Shown piece after piece: positions 32,641-44,278 of a stretch of DNA of 64,000 bases; within the stretch, counting starts at the first letter, position 1; the number at the start of each line of letters is the position of its first letter. The stretch comes from Cucumis sativus. Taxonomy: Eukaryota > Streptophyta > Magnoliopsida > Cucurbitales > Cucurbitaceae. The stretch covers positions 12,125,000-12,188,999 of the forward strand of contig NC_026655.2 in assembly GCF_000004075.3 (NCBI RefSeq), in the 5' to 3' direction. A program made the translations under genes and the position numbers. The notes under the pieces are model-generated. The model had not been told where the DNA came from, searched no databases, and was given only the letters and a program-made list of their open reading frames with translations.

Positions 32641-33554
32641 TCAGTGAGAGGGCAGGTAACCTTTGTTCAAAACTTGAAATCAACACTTTAGGAAACAACT
32701 CATCTATTTTTCCTAAAATTAGGAAGAAGTGAATTTCATCTTGTGTAGCTATGTTTCCAAATCATCACTAGTCTCCAAAATGGAAAGCTTATTGAGTCTA
32801 CAACTTGTGTCACTCACCTATACATATCACATGATAAGTCTTCATGGACAGAAGTTCATAACTCACTCAAAATTGAGATAAAGTTAATTTTACTTGTAGT
32901 TATCCTATGAAATATTAATATCTGTAGTTAACTACATTTTCTAATTCATTCTTATACAAACTTATTGGATATATACTCCCACTTTCATTTCTCCACATGA
33001 ACATTTTTTTTAGATCACAATGTTTGAAACAATTATACATTGGGTCTTATCCATAGTGTTGCCAAAATAAGACACTCAACCTTATCTATATACTATAGAC
33101 TCTTCAGGTTATTACTTGAAACATGATCCACATGTATGTCCACTATATACGTTTGAAGTCTTATCAAATAACCTTTGATTTTTTCCACAATGGATAGCTA
33201 ATTATTGCATGTTTAAAATAACCAATTATTAATATATCAAATAACTAATTTAGCTATGAGGCTTTAGGACATAAACCTCAACATATTGACGATAGACCTA
33301 TCAATGTGAAAGACTTATATCATTAATAAACTGTTATTTTGTGTTATAAGTCTATCGTATATTAGGGTTGTCAACAAGCCCAGATCGAGGCAAGGGATGG
33401 TTTTTTTGTCCTCATCCCTTCCCTATGAATGTTATTTACCCACATTTCTACCCCTATCCAAGCTAGTGGGGATGGAGGCAAGGATATTCTCCGTCGAGAA
33501 AATTATAAGTCCGGACCCATTCCCCGACCCTTTCAATAATTGAAATCAATAACA
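32641..33554. other. AT-rich spacer
   Basis: No gene is supported. A segment beginning AGGGTTGTCAACAAGCCC near 33364 resembles ends of non-autonomous DNA transposons, but no partner terminus was found. Confidence 0.4.
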
Positions 33555-34390
33555 ATGAACTGTTAGGATTTATGTCCTAATCTTATAGTTTGTAATTACG
33601 TATACAAATTTGTTAGATTTAGTGGGCTTGGCCTAAGGGAAGATTTGACATAATATATTTTTCCTTTTTATTATTCCTCATTGTAGTCTATTTACTTACC
33701 CCATGTATTATTTGTTATTAAGAGAAAATAATAAAAAGAGACTTGCACGGTGGTTTTTCTTTTGAACTAGTGTTTATCCACATAACTAAAAATTATGTTT
33801 TCTCTTTGTCTCTTTTTTCAATTTGTTATTACTGATTGTGTTATCTTCGTCTCTTTTATTGATGATCATACCCGTCTTACCTGGATCTTTCTTGTCTCCA
33901 ACAAATCTAAGGTCATTCCTCTGTCTTCAGGGACTTCTACAACAACGTAGAAACGTAGTTCAATGAAAAGATTGCTATTTTGCGAAGTGACAATGGTCAT
34001 GAGTTCCAAAATCATACCCTCAATAAGTTTTTGTCATCCAAAGGCATTATCCACCAAAGTTCTTGTTCTTACACCCCAATAAGATGGGGTAGCCAAGCAC
34101 AAAAGCCGTCACCTTTTGGAAGTTGTTCGTTCTCTTATGTTGTCTACTTCCCTTCCTTCATATCTCTAGGGCGGTGTTGTTCTCACTACAACCCACTTTA
34201 TCAACTGAATGCCTTCTCGTGTCTTACATGATCTACAAACCCCTTTAAAATGTCTTGAAGAGTCATATCCCTCTACTGGCCTCATTTTTTATGTTCCTCT
34301 TTGGGGTGCACAGCCTATGTTCATAACCATGACTCTAACCTCAAACAACTCAAGAAGAATAGCCAGGAAGCATAAACAAATATATTTGAC
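33555..34390 (+). pseudogene. Ty1/copia relic: LTR-like start and integrase core scraps
   Basis: TGTTAGGATTTATGTCCTAA at 33559 looks like a copia LTR start. From 33834 onward, scraps in three frames give SFIDDHTRLTWIFLVSNKS, LRSDNGHEFQNHTLNKFLSS (33970-34030) and RSLMLSTSLPSYLWG (about 34125-34170), the order of the Ty1/copia integrase core. Frameshifts every 50-100 bp make it a dead fragment. Gag, reverse transcriptase and RNase H are absent. Confidence 0.7.
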
Positions 34391-35870
34391 TAATAACAAG
34401 GACACTGACAACATGTTTTTTTTTATTAGTTGAATTTTTAACAATGCAACAATTTGATTTGCAACCATCTCTACCTTAATAGTCGTAACCCATTAACCAT
34501 TGAACTCAACGAACTCATACGCTCGAACAATCATGTCCAATCTTGAAGAGTTGTATCTCCTTGATACTAATTGCACCTATTAGACTATCCGCTGCACTCA
34601 TACTCGAAGAGTCGTGCCCTATCTACAAGGGTAAAGTATGACTTTATTAGAAAAGATATGAGTGAAATAAAAACACACTACTTATTTAGAAAACTATTAT
34701 TTTATTATTTCATTATAATTTTGAGAATATATTTTTTAAAAAAGAATGAGAATGGAATACTTTTACTTTGAGTTGATTTTAAATAAACCTAAAGTGAAAG
34801 TCAAAATGGTTTAAATTGACTCATTAACAAATAACAAAAAAATAAAAAATAAAGATTAATTTCATTGGGTTAGATATTTGTTTTTTAAACTGAACATATT
34901 TCTCATATTTTGTTATAGCCAAATTCTAAAAACATGTTTTTAAAACTATTTGTTTTAGAAAAAATAGCTTGGTTTAGGAAAGACATTAGTTAAAAGTAGA
35001 TAAAAGAATAAGAAATTTAGAGGTGAAGAGGATTTTGTAAGACCCATAGTGATAGAAACAGTAGAGTTATTAGGAGAATACTAATGTTGTTAGTTTGGAC
35101 ATATCAGCAAACAGTTAGTAAGTAAGATAGGTTGTTTTGCTATAAAGAGGAGGTGAATTTGGGATGGTCTAGAAAGAGGGCAGGGGTTACTTCATTTTCA
35201 ATTCTTGCGATATTATAGCATATATTTCATCATATATTTACATATTTGGTTGTTCTTTGATTATTCTTGAGTTTATCTTGTGTTCTTGATATAACTTTGA
35301 TAAACTCGGATCTAATCTAATACATTTATAGGCTTCATTTGTTAGAAGTAAAAGTAAAGCTACCAACCTCAATTCAAGTAACTTAAAGTTAGGAAATTTT
35401 TACTTTTTTGCCTTTGAAGTTGGACATTCAAATTCTTGTCTCACATGTATTTATTTGAAAATTATTTTTTCTTTAAAACAAGTTTACAAAATATCATAAT
35501 TTATATGAATCTATACATGTGTTTTTGAATAAAATGCAATAAATACGTGGTTATTATGATACAAATAAAAAAACTATTAGTATATATTGATATTCGATAT
35601 ATAGTGATATTTTTTTGTATATTTTAGTTTATATTTTTCATTTTGAATATATATTTTTTATTTATTTAAGGAATTTTAAAATTTTAGTCCGTTGAAAAGA
35701 AGGGAAAAATGCGTAGACCGATCTGATCTAAAGTTATTGCATATTTGATGGCCAAAACACCGGGAATTGCTCCAAAAGCATTGCCGATTAATAGGTAAAA
35801 TGGAACAGGAGTTTGAATTCATCGAGTGAAGACCCACAGATCAAACCACTGACAAAGCTAAGCTAATTCA
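34391..35870. other. Upstream flank of the NINJA gene, with possible LTR remnant
   Basis: AT-rich spacer. Around 35036-35340 a block with GCTATAAAGAGGAGG and a long T-rich tail has the look of an LTR promoter and R region, but no ends or target duplication could be assigned. The NINJA promoter should lie in the last few hundred bases; no unambiguous TATA box was found. Confidence 0.4.
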
Positions 35871-36000
35871 TTGCGCCAAATCAGTAGACTCTACTGCGGA
35901 TTCCAGAAGGATCACTTGATTTAGGGTTATGTTTCTCTTTTTCAATCCATGTCTTCCGCCGTCACTTTGTATTTCTCGCTTGGATTCATTCCGTTTCTGG
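35871..36000 (+). other. NINJA: Probable 5' UTR exon of the NINJA-family gene
   Basis: A less AT-rich, pyrimidine-bearing leader (TTAGGGTTATGTTTCTCTTT, TCTTCCGCCGTCAC) ends in CATTCCGTTTCTG|GTAAATTT, a good donor at 36001. The following intron of about 0.7 kb ends at TTTTTGTATGCCAG (AG at 36691-36692). The transcription start is not determined, so the left boundary is approximate. Confidence 0.4.
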
Positions 36001-36755
36001 TAAATTTTTCGATTTCCTTTTTCCAACCATGTACAAACAATTCAACCCTTTCTTTTATGTCTTGAGAATTTTGGATCACCTCCCTATTTTCTGGCTATCG
36101 AGCTGTGTATGTGAAGTGAGTGGGTTGAATTGGGATTTTGATCAATTAATTTCTACTCTGTTGACATATAAGTATGTGGGAAATGAACTGCTAATTCTTT
36201 TCTATCCGTTCTGTGATTTTGAATATTGGATTTGTTTATTTTTGATATATCCATAGAATGTACATGTTATGTTTTTCATTGGTATCTGTAGAACTACTCT
36301 TTTGAAATTGGAAAGTGGATTGATTATCTTGAAACTTTCGTTGAAGGTAACAAAAAATCAGATTGTTGAATTTATGATTTGTTCGAAAGGAATACATCAG
36401 TTTTGTGATTAACAGGATTTGTTGGCTCGATAATTGTAATTGCGTGTATGGTATCGATATGGTTTAAAATAGCCCTGTCATTCACATGTTTGTAAAATGC
36501 AGTGGATTTCTTCTTTTTGTGTATTATATGGGATTGAGAATTTTTCTGCGATGATTGAATATGATCTCGTGTTCTGCAGCATCTTTTGGAATTTTTCTGC
36601 CCTGTATTGGTTGTTGGACAAGGTTTATGTATCATGATATATTAGTCAATTTTGATAGTTTTCTTACACTTTAAGTTCTTTTTGTATGCCAGCCTGAGTT
36701 TGGTATTCATGGATGATCAGTACTCGTTATCTTGGGGAAACTTTTAACTAGAAAC

Positions 36756-37691
36756 ATGGAGGACAACGGGCTTGAGCTTAGCTTGGGTCTGTCTTGTGGG
36801 GGATCATCGGTCAAGTCTAAAGGAAAAAATGCCTGCTCTTCTGATGTTGGAACAGAGGAAAGTGATAGAGGCAGTAAAATTATTGATGATTTCAAGAATT
36901 TCCTTCAAGGTGGTAATCAGAGACTAGATATGGGCCCAGTTATCATGAGAAATGACTCATAAAGCTTAAAGACAATCTTTTTAATGACCTTTCCCGAGCT
37001 AATACAGATGGAGATAATTCCCTGAACTTGAAGGCCACTGGGATCTGGCGAATGAAAAAGAACCCTGTAGACATTCAGGAAGAAAAACAGCCAGAGGTGA
37101 GTAATAAGCGAAAGATGTTTTTTGAGGAGATAAACTGCCAAAAGAAACATGAAGGAGATTCCAGTCAGAATAATTTTGATGACAAGGTAAAAGCATCACA
37201 TAATTCCACAACCGAGGATGGTTCTGTTGCCGAAAATGAGGATGTTGGGGAGTCTGAACTTGAGGGTTCTACGTCAAGGCCAGTTTCACAAAATGATGGA
37301 TGTGCTGAGTTAAGTACTACGGACCTGAGTGGGCATAAAAAGGTTAACAGTTCATCAGGTAGTGATATCGAGCTTCAAAACTTGAACAGAAGCGTTCCGT
37401 TCTCTATTCAAACTACAAGTTTGCAGAATGGTATTTCTCCTCCAATAGTCAAAGATTCTCACGATGCTGGTGCATCCAGTTCAACTGGCCATTCCCTACA
37501 CAGCATAAGGCAAGCATTCCTCACTGGAAATGGTGAGCAATGTGGATTCCAGCCTATGAATCCTGGAAACTTGCCTTTGATGTTTGGCTATTCTTCTAGC
37601 CAGCTTCCAACTTTAAATAAAGATAATTCCCGGGGTTTGATTTCCCAACCACAGTTGCATAGTACTTGTAGCAAAAGTCAACCGTCTTCAG
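36756..37691 (+). CDS. NINJA: NINJA-family protein, coding exon 1 (EAR motif), with one-base frameshift
   Basis: The ATG at 36756 gives MEDNGLELSLGLSCGGSS, the N-terminus typical of NINJA (Novel Interactor of JAZ), with an EAR repression motif (LELSLGL) at residues 5-11. NINJA links JAZ repressors to TOPLESS co-repressors in jasmonate signalling in the nucleus. A conserved lysine/acidic region follows (EEKQPEVSNKRKMFFEEINC). The frame closes at a TAA at 36960-36962, but homology continues in the next frame from 36962 to the donor at 37691/37692, so one base is missing near 36960. The exon spans about 312 codons. A premature stop after 68 codons would leave only the EAR motif. A sequencing error is possible. 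Confidence 0.82.
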
Positions 37692-38329
37692 GTAAACATC
37701 TTATCCTACCTCATCTGGTAGAAAACTCATTCTTTCTTTCAAGATAGGAACAAAACTGCGACTGTTCCCGTCCTTCATTATTCTGGATCACTCTTGGTTT
37801 TAAGTTACATCATTGAAAGTTAATGATAGGCCACCGATTATACACCAGTATGTTCATAGGAGCAGAAAGGGCTAGGAAGTAGTTATACTAGTGAGTTGGG
37901 AGAATCATCCAACAGTAAGGATGATTATTTTCGGAAAGTTTCAGGAGGTGATTAGTAGATAGTTATGTAGGGAGTTACTTTACTGTTATTGGAGATATAT
38001 CTTTAAATATGGAGTGAAGTGAGTAAAGGAGACAAACAGTCTTTTAGTTTGGGTGTTGGTTTCTCTCGTGTGAGAGGAAAGGTTTCTGTAATACTGTACT
38101 ATAGTTATATAGTATGCTTTCTGTGAATTAAAAGAACTCTTTTATAGTATCTATCAGTTAACAGCAAGAGTGTTAACGGATATAGACTGTTATTACCAAA
38201 CAACTTTGAGATTTCATTTATTTTGCTTTGTGCTATTATAGATTTCGATAGAGTTTACTTGAATAGTGGGGGATTCAGAAATTTTGTTGACAAACATTAG
38301 TTGACGCTTGCCTTATGCTTTATAGTTTA

Positions 38330-38425
38330 ATAAAAATAATCTAGAAAAAAGTGTAACGAGTGGGGTTTGAACCTAGGTCTAGAAAGGGCTAGGAGATAGC
38401 TTTACCACTGGACTAGCTTCTGGTA
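38330..38425 (-). mobile_element. tRNA-derived SINE relic in the NINJA intron
   Basis: On the minus strand an A box TAGTCCAGTGGTAAAG (38415-38400) is followed by a B box GGTTCAAACCC (38373-38363), the internal Pol III promoter of a tRNA-related SINE. The tail after the B box is AT-rich. Cloverleaf pairing is poor, so a true tRNA gene is unlikely. Confidence 0.55.
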
Positions 38426-38540
38426 TTGTTATTTTTTCAATTATATATATATTATATAAAGAGCATAAAGTTGAGGGAATGCTCGAGCCTTAGGCCTTGG
38501 GCCTATACTAAATGCATCAGTCGCTCAAACAAATAAACAT

Positions 38541-38655
38541 GAAACATGAAGAAACCCAGGAGCCCCTTTTTCCCATACAAGTTACTACTACCTTATAAAC
38601 AGGAAACATGAAGAAACTCAGGAGCCCCTTTCTCCCATACAAGTTACTACTAACA
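38541..38655 (+). repeat. 62-bp tandem duplication beside the retrotransposon
   Basis: GAAACATGAAGAAACYCAGG followed by AGCCCCTTTYTCCCATACAA occurs at 38541 and again at 38603, with two to three differences. It ends about 25 bp before the left LTR, so it probably predates the insertion. Confidence 0.85.
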
Positions 38656-39120
38656 ACCCAGCTTTAAGCCAAAAAGAAGCTGTGAGACCCCCAATCATAC
38701 ATACGTATGTTAGGAAGGGTAAGAAGGGAAATTCACCAACAAGTAATGAGAGAGAATGAGTGGGAAGTAAAAGAATGTGCAGGTGGGTCCCACTGGGTAG
38801 GAATTTGAGGGTGAGTATAAATAGAATGATTGGAAATAGGGATAGGTATCTTTTTGTTATCTTAGGGAAAGAGAGGCGGCAGCAGCCGAAGGAGGGGGTA
38901 TCCTTCTTGTAAAGGATGCTGGTATGCACTTGTTATTTACTGTTCTTGCTTTCATTTCATATTGTAGCTGTATCTTTTGGCTATACATAAATAAAGAATC
39001 ACAGGGTGCTGTCTCTGTTTAGCCATTGTTGGGTTTTATTAGAAGGTGTGTTAGAATCCTGACATTTGGTATCAGAGCCCAACAAAAAAAAAAAAAAAAC
39101 TGGGTGTTGTTACGCGTCAC

Positions 39121-40230
39121 ATGGCACAAAGACAAATGGAGGAACGAATGGAAGGAACCGAGAAGGAGCTGCTGAGCATGAAAGAAATGTTACTGGAAAT
39201 GAAGAAATCTATGGAAAGACTGACAGAGGAACTAAGAGAGAATCATAGCTATAAGAAAAGAGATGAATCCGGAACATCTGATGGATCCAGCATGAAGTTG
39301 AAAGGAAAAGTAGAAGAATCGGAAGTCTGTAATGAGGTAAATGGAAGCAATGTGGATCGAAGTAAGTACAAAGTTAGAAATGCCTATGTTCTTAGGTGAA
39401 AATCCAGAATCCTGGGTATATAGAGCAGAACATTTTTTGAGATGAACAACCTGCCAGAAAACGAGAAGATCAAGTGGCGGTGGTCAGTTTTGGGCAAGAT
39501 GAAGTGGACTGGTACGGTGGACGCATAATAGGAAGAAAGTAGAGTCATGGGAAGATTTGAAAGGGAGGATGTTTGATTTCTTCAAGGACTCAGGGACAAA
39601 CAAGTCTAGTGGCACGCTTGATTAGGATTCAACAAGATGGATCCTACAGTGAGTATGTGAAGAAATTTGTCACATATTCAGCTCCCTCCCTCACATGGAG
39701 GAAAGTGTGTTACGCGATGCTTTTCTGACCGGTCTGGAACCCAATCTTCAGGCAGAAGTCGTTAGTCGTTACCCTCGAACATTGGAAGATTGTATGAGGG
39801 AGGCTCAACTAGTCAATGATCGGAATGTAGCAATGAAATTGACTAAGACCGAGGGCAGGACAGTGGAACCAAAGAAAAAAGAAGAGTATGCAGGAAAAAT
39901 CCAAGATGGAACAGACAAAGGCTACATGAGGAGGACAGATTTCCCCATAAAACAAGTAACTATACCTATTAAGGGTAGTTATAAAAAAGTGAACCTCCTA
40001 TCAAACGACTTTCAGACGCAGAATTCAGGTCCAGATTGGATAAGGGCCTATGTTTTAAATGCAATGAGAAATATACACCAGGGCACAGATGTAGAGTGAA
40101 GGAAAAAAGGGAGCTGATGTTATTTATCATGAATGAAGAGGAGAGCAAGGAAGAGGAAGGCAAGATGGAAGAGGAACCAGGGGAAACAGTGGAATTAAAC
40201 CATCTGGATTTTGCTGAAGGGAGGAAATAG
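39121..40230 (+). pseudogene. Gag region of the chromovirus, frameshifted
   Basis: Frames 39121-39399, 39695-40099 and 40036-40230 carry an N-terminal coiled coil (MEERMEGTEKELLSMKEMLL), a capsid-like region (FLTGLEPNLQAEVV) and a zinc knuckle CFKCNEKYTPGHRC, in that order and in different frames. Gag would package element RNA. Several frameshifts prevent that here. Confidence 0.8.
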
Positions 40231-41400
40231 AATTGAAGACAATCCATGGGATGGCATCGAAGGGAACGATGAAGCTGAAGGGAAATATAAAGGGCAAAGG
40301 AGTGATAGTGCTGATTGATAGTGGAGCAACCCATAATTTTATACATAACGGACAGTAAAGGAAAAGAACTTATATTGGAAAAAGGTAACCCGTTTGCAGT
40401 TACAATTGGAGATGGCACCAAGTGTACAGGCAAGGGTGTTTGCAAGAGAGTGGAATTGGAACTACAAGGGTGTGGTGGTGGCTGATTTTTTTGCTATTGA
40501 GTTGGGAAATGTGGATGTAATATTGGGTATGCAGTGGCTGGATACAACAGGCACCATGAAGATACATTGGCCATCTCTAACAATGTCCTTTGGTAGGCAA
40601 ACAGAAAATTATTTGAAAGGAGACCCATCCCTCATCCAAGCAGAATGTTCCCTGAAAACCATTGAGAAAACGTGGGAAAATGAAGATCAGGGTTTTCTGT
40701 TGGAATTCCAAAAGTATGAAGTAGACACGGAGGTGGAAGTGGAGCAGGAAATGAAAGGGGACGAGGAAGAGATTCCAATGATTAAAAATCTGTTACAACA
40801 GTATGCAGACATCTTTGAGGATCCAAAAAACTCCCCCTAAGAGAGAAATAGATCACCGTATATTGGTTTTACCGAACCAAGGCCCATCAATGTCAGACCA
40901 TATAAATATGGTTATGTACAGAAGGAGGAAATTGAGAAATTGGTGGTGGAAATGCTGCAAGCAGGTGTGATACGTCCCAGTCATAGCCCTTACTCCAGCC
41001 CTGTTTTATTGGTCAAAAAGAAAGATGGAGGGTGGCGCTTTTGTGTAGATTACCGGAAACTCAACCAAGTAACCATATGACAAATTTCCTATCCCAGTGA
41101 TAGAAGAACTGCTGGATGAATTACATGGGCCACGGTTTTCTCAAAACTAGATCTGAAGTCCGGTTACCATCAAATAAGGATGCAGAGGAAGATGTTGAGA
41201 AGACCGCGTTCAGAACACATGAGGGTCACTATGAATTTCTGGTCATGCCCTTCGGTCTTACAAACGCACCAGCCACCTTCCAGTCCTTGATGAATCAGGT
41301 ATTCAAACCTTTTTTAAGAAGGTGTGTATTGGTGTTCTTCCAGTCCTTGATGAATCAGGTATTCAAACCTATGTTGACAACAGATTTCGAGTTACAACTA
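40231..41400 (+). pseudogene. Protease and partial reverse transcriptase of the chromovirus
   Basis: An aspartic protease active-site motif (IDSGATHNF) lies at about 40311-40340, followed by a long frame 40394-40840 containing NVDVILGMQWLDTTG. Reverse transcriptase starts after a frameshift at about 40845 ([20 protein letters not shown] near 41010-41070) and continues in another frame to [20 protein letters not shown] at about 41250-41310. The catalytic YxDD part is missing. A 33-bp direct repeat (41278-41310 and 41338-41370) marks the deletion junction. Confidence 0.8.
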
Positions 41401-41574
41401 TGGCCAACAGGTATTGGGAATTCGCTGGAATAAAGATTTGGGAGCTAACGAATGGCTAGTCAAGTGGAAGAATTTACCAGAAACTGAAGCCACATGGGAA
41501 GCTGTCTATCAAATGAATCAACAGTTTCCCACATTCCACCTTGAGGACAAGGTGAATTTGGAACCGAGGGGTGT
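41401..41574 (+). pseudogene. Chromodomain remnant and polypurine end of the chromovirus
   Basis: The frame from about 41414 reads ANEWLVKWKNLPETEATWEA, the core of a chromodomain at the C-terminus of chromovirus integrases. That domain directs insertion by binding histone marks. It is followed by the 3' LTR at 41575, and GAACCGAGGGGTGT just before it is the likely polypurine tract. Confidence 0.75.
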
Positions 41575-42263
41575 TGTGAGACCCCCAATCATACATACGT
41601 ATGTTAGGAAGGGTAAGAAGGGAAATTCACCAACAAGTAATGAGAGAGAATGAGTGGGAAGTAAAAGAATGTGCAGGTGGGTCCCACTGGGTAGGAATTT
41701 GAGGGTGAGTATAAATAGAATGATTGGGAAATAGGGATAGGTATCTATTTTGTTATCCTTAGGGAAAAGAGAGGGGGCAGCAGCCGAAAAGGGGAGGGGG
41801 TATCCTTCTTGTAAAGGATGCTGATATGCACTTGTTATTTACTGTTCTTGCTTTCATTTCATATTGTAGCTGTATCTTTTGGCTATATACATAAATAAAG
41901 AATCACAGGGTGCTGTCTCTGTTGGGTGTTTTATTAGAAGGTGTGTTAGAATCCTGACAGAAGCATACCCAACTCTTGTTCCTACCAATGTAGTATTAAC
42001 TACAAAAACAATATTTCCATGATTCTGCTACCATCTATTGATTAATACAACAATGTCTCATTCCATATATGTCAATTTTCTCACCCTTTTTCTGTATGCT
42101 TCCACGATTGGAGGTCTATCAAATTTTTAGGATACTTGCAATGGCCGCATTTTATTACATTTGTATACCATCCTATATATCATAGTGTAATTTCATTTTC
42201 CTTTGAAGCTTTTATTTCAAGATAAATTCCTAACTTTTCTCATGAATGTTCCTTACATGCAAG

Positions 42264-42748
42264 GAATTCTTCCTACTTTAGCTGAGGTTACTCAATATGA
42301 TCCCAGGACGTCAGAACAAGAGAAAGTTGATAATAATAGCAGACAGCCAACTGTCGAAGAAGGGTCCTCTTCTCAAGCAGGGGCCAAAGGAAGCAGCATT
42401 AGCCTTGGGGCGAAAGATTCATCTGAACGACCAGGCAGAGGTTTGTTCAATGAAATTTCTGATATAAAGCCAGGTCTTGCCGCTGATGTCAAGTTTGGGG
42501 GATCTGGTTCTTTCCCTAATCTACCTTGGGTATCTACCACGGGTACCGGTCCAAATGGTCGAACCATTTCTGGTGTTACCTACAGATACAATACAGACCA
42601 GATCAAGATTGTCTGTGCTTGTCATGGTACCCACATGTCTCCAGAGGACTTCATTCGACATGCTAGTGAAGAGCGTGTCAGTTTGGAAAATGATGCTGGT
42701 TTGGCTCCATTTTCAAGTAACAATCCTTCAACCTCTACACAAAGTTGA
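42264..42748 (+). CDS. NINJA: NINJA-family protein, last coding exon (JAZ TIFY-binding domain)
   Basis: The exon begins after the acceptor at 42263 (ILPTLAEVTQYDPR) and ends at the TGA at 42746-42748. It encodes the family's C-terminal domain: DIKPGLAADVKFGGSGSFPN, WVSTTGTGPNGRTISGVTYR, QIKIVCACHGTHMSPEDF. This domain binds the TIFY motif of JAZ proteins. With exon 1 the protein would be about 473 residues, within the family range. The exon itself is intact, so the only coding lesion seen is the frameshift near 36960. Confidence 0.85.
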
Positions 42749-42759
42749 CTCAGCATCTA

Positions 42760-42950
42760 TGTTTGCATAGTTAGGAATTCTGCTGTGGATTGAATTCAAC
42801 CTCTACTCAAAGTTTGAACCTCTATGTTTTTTGTTTGAATAGTTAGGAATTCTGTTGTGGATTGAATTCAACCACTACACAAAGTTTGACTCATAACCTC
42901 TATGTTTTTTGTTTGAATAGTTAGGAATTCTCATGTGGATTGAATTAAAC
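42760..42950 (+). repeat. Three ~70-bp tandem copies just after the NINJA stop codon
   Basis: ATAGTTAGGAATTCTGYTGTG plus TTGAATTCAACCWCTAC recurs at about 42769, 42839 and 42917. The block starts within 20 bp of the stop codon, so it would lie in the 3' UTR and could alter its length or processing. Confidence 0.8.
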
Positions 42951-44278
42951 AACATTCCTTGTATTATCCCCTTCCAAAAGAATCACTTTTCTCATCATTT
43001 TATTTGTTCAAAAGTGGGGAAGTTTTGTTTTAACTGATTCAACTGAGTTTTGTACAAGGTTTGAGAATGGGAGTAACATTCAATGAAGTTTTCATCAGAA
43101 TACCTGTTTGGCTTGGAAGAGAAGTGGAACTTTTACACGTGTCAACCCCACATTGTTTGTCTTTTGTGTGCAGTTTAGTATGTATCCTGTCAGATTTCCT
43201 CTCTGTAACCAAACAGATCGTTGACTGCTATCCACGTGTCAGCAAATGTGTTGTGCCCTCACTGCCAACTTTCTTCACTTTCCAATTTTAGGTGCAAAGA
43301 GAGACCTATATAAGTTTGACATTATTGAAGGGAAACTTTAATTTCATAAAGCTCCATTTATAATTTCTTTTAATTTAATATACTACTATGTCATTCTTCA
43401 ATTTTTTGCCCATGACATTTCAAGTAAATTGATATATATATATATATATACTAAAAATTTATATAGAAAAAATAAATGAAAAGGATAAAAGAGATATGTT
43501 TCCAAATTTTAGACCGACCATCCATCCCACTCAAGGAATTTCTAATTTTCTTTCATTTTTATTTCTTTGGAATCGTCGCAATTTTTTTTGGCTCCAAGTT
43601 AGGGATGAAAATTTAAATTTCTGAAGTTGAGAAAATGAATAAATGGTTAACTACTGTAACTTTTGTATGCTAAAATCGGTGAGTCGTTTTTTATTTGGAG
43701 GAAATTCAAAGGGAAGGTTACTTGTAGCTGTCTTGCTAAAAATCTGTACTAAAAAATTAGGCAAACATTATACAACCTTGACTTTGTGGAGCTTGAAAGT
43801 TGGCTAATATTTGACTTTTGGGTTTCCTTTAATGAACTATTTATTGTTTTGTTTCATTTAAAAATTATGTTCTTACATCAATTAAAGTATCATAAACTTG
43901 GCTTGTCTAATTGAATGTCTTCTACAGATGCTTTAGTTTAATGTTCCATCCTGCCTTTTGTGCAGCAATACGATAGCTCTATGAGAATTGTATGACATTA
44001 GAGGCTTTTTGCTTCATATACTTATAAAAATTTACCAACAGATTGTTTCTTTTGGCTGCTAGAAATTTTGTGCAACTTATCATTTGATGTAGATATTCAA
44101 CCTACCAAGCTTCAAATGATTCACAAAGTTAATTCTCAATAACTCCAAGTCCTCAGAAAACTACAAAAGACTAATTTCAACCAGAGATAGGAAGTCTTTT
44201 TGTTCTTGCAAAGTCCCATTTAGAGTTTAAAAGAGTTTTTTAGGGAGTTTTTAGAAGAGTTTTTCATGAGTTTTCTCC
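42951..44278. other. Intergenic region between NINJA and the ATL pair
   Basis: No gene is supported. An AT microsatellite lies at 43432-43452. The last few hundred bases should hold the ATL promoter; GAGTTTAAAAGAG near 44222 is a weak TATA-like candidate. The frame at 43061-43291 has no family likeness. Confidence 0.5.

Larger units (their letters stand above)
38681..41959 (+). mobile_element. Ty3/gypsy chromovirus, full ends but internally deleted, inserted in NINJA intron
   Basis: LTRs at 38681-39064 and 41575-41959 begin TGTGAGACCC and end ATCCTGACA. The flanking 5-bp repeat GAAGC (38676-38680 and 41960-41964) is perfect. A primer binding site TGGTATCAGAGC, complementary to initiator tRNA-Met, follows the left LTR. 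Internal order is gag, protease, start of reverse transcriptase, then directly the chromodomain; RNase H and integrase are gone. The LTRs differ by a handful of small changes (for example ATTGGAAATAGG against ATTGGGAAATAGG, and an AGCCATTGTTGG difference near the end), so the insertion is not brand new. It lies in the same orientation as NINJA. Confidence 0.95.
37692..42263 (+). other. Intron of the NINJA gene, swollen by insertions
   Basis: Donor TCAG|GTAAAC at 37691/37692 and acceptor ACATGCAAG|GA at 42263/42264 join phase 1 to a 2-base remainder, giving Gly at the junction. Without the 3279-bp retrotransposon the intron would be about 1.3 kb. It also contains a SINE relic, a 62-bp tandem duplication and, around 37880-38180, an LTR-like block whose ends could not be defined. 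Confidence 0.65.

Noticed and set aside
38341..38425. tRNA gene
   Set aside because: A and B boxes are present but acceptor and anticodon stems do not pair convincingly and the tail is AT-rich. SINE is the better call.
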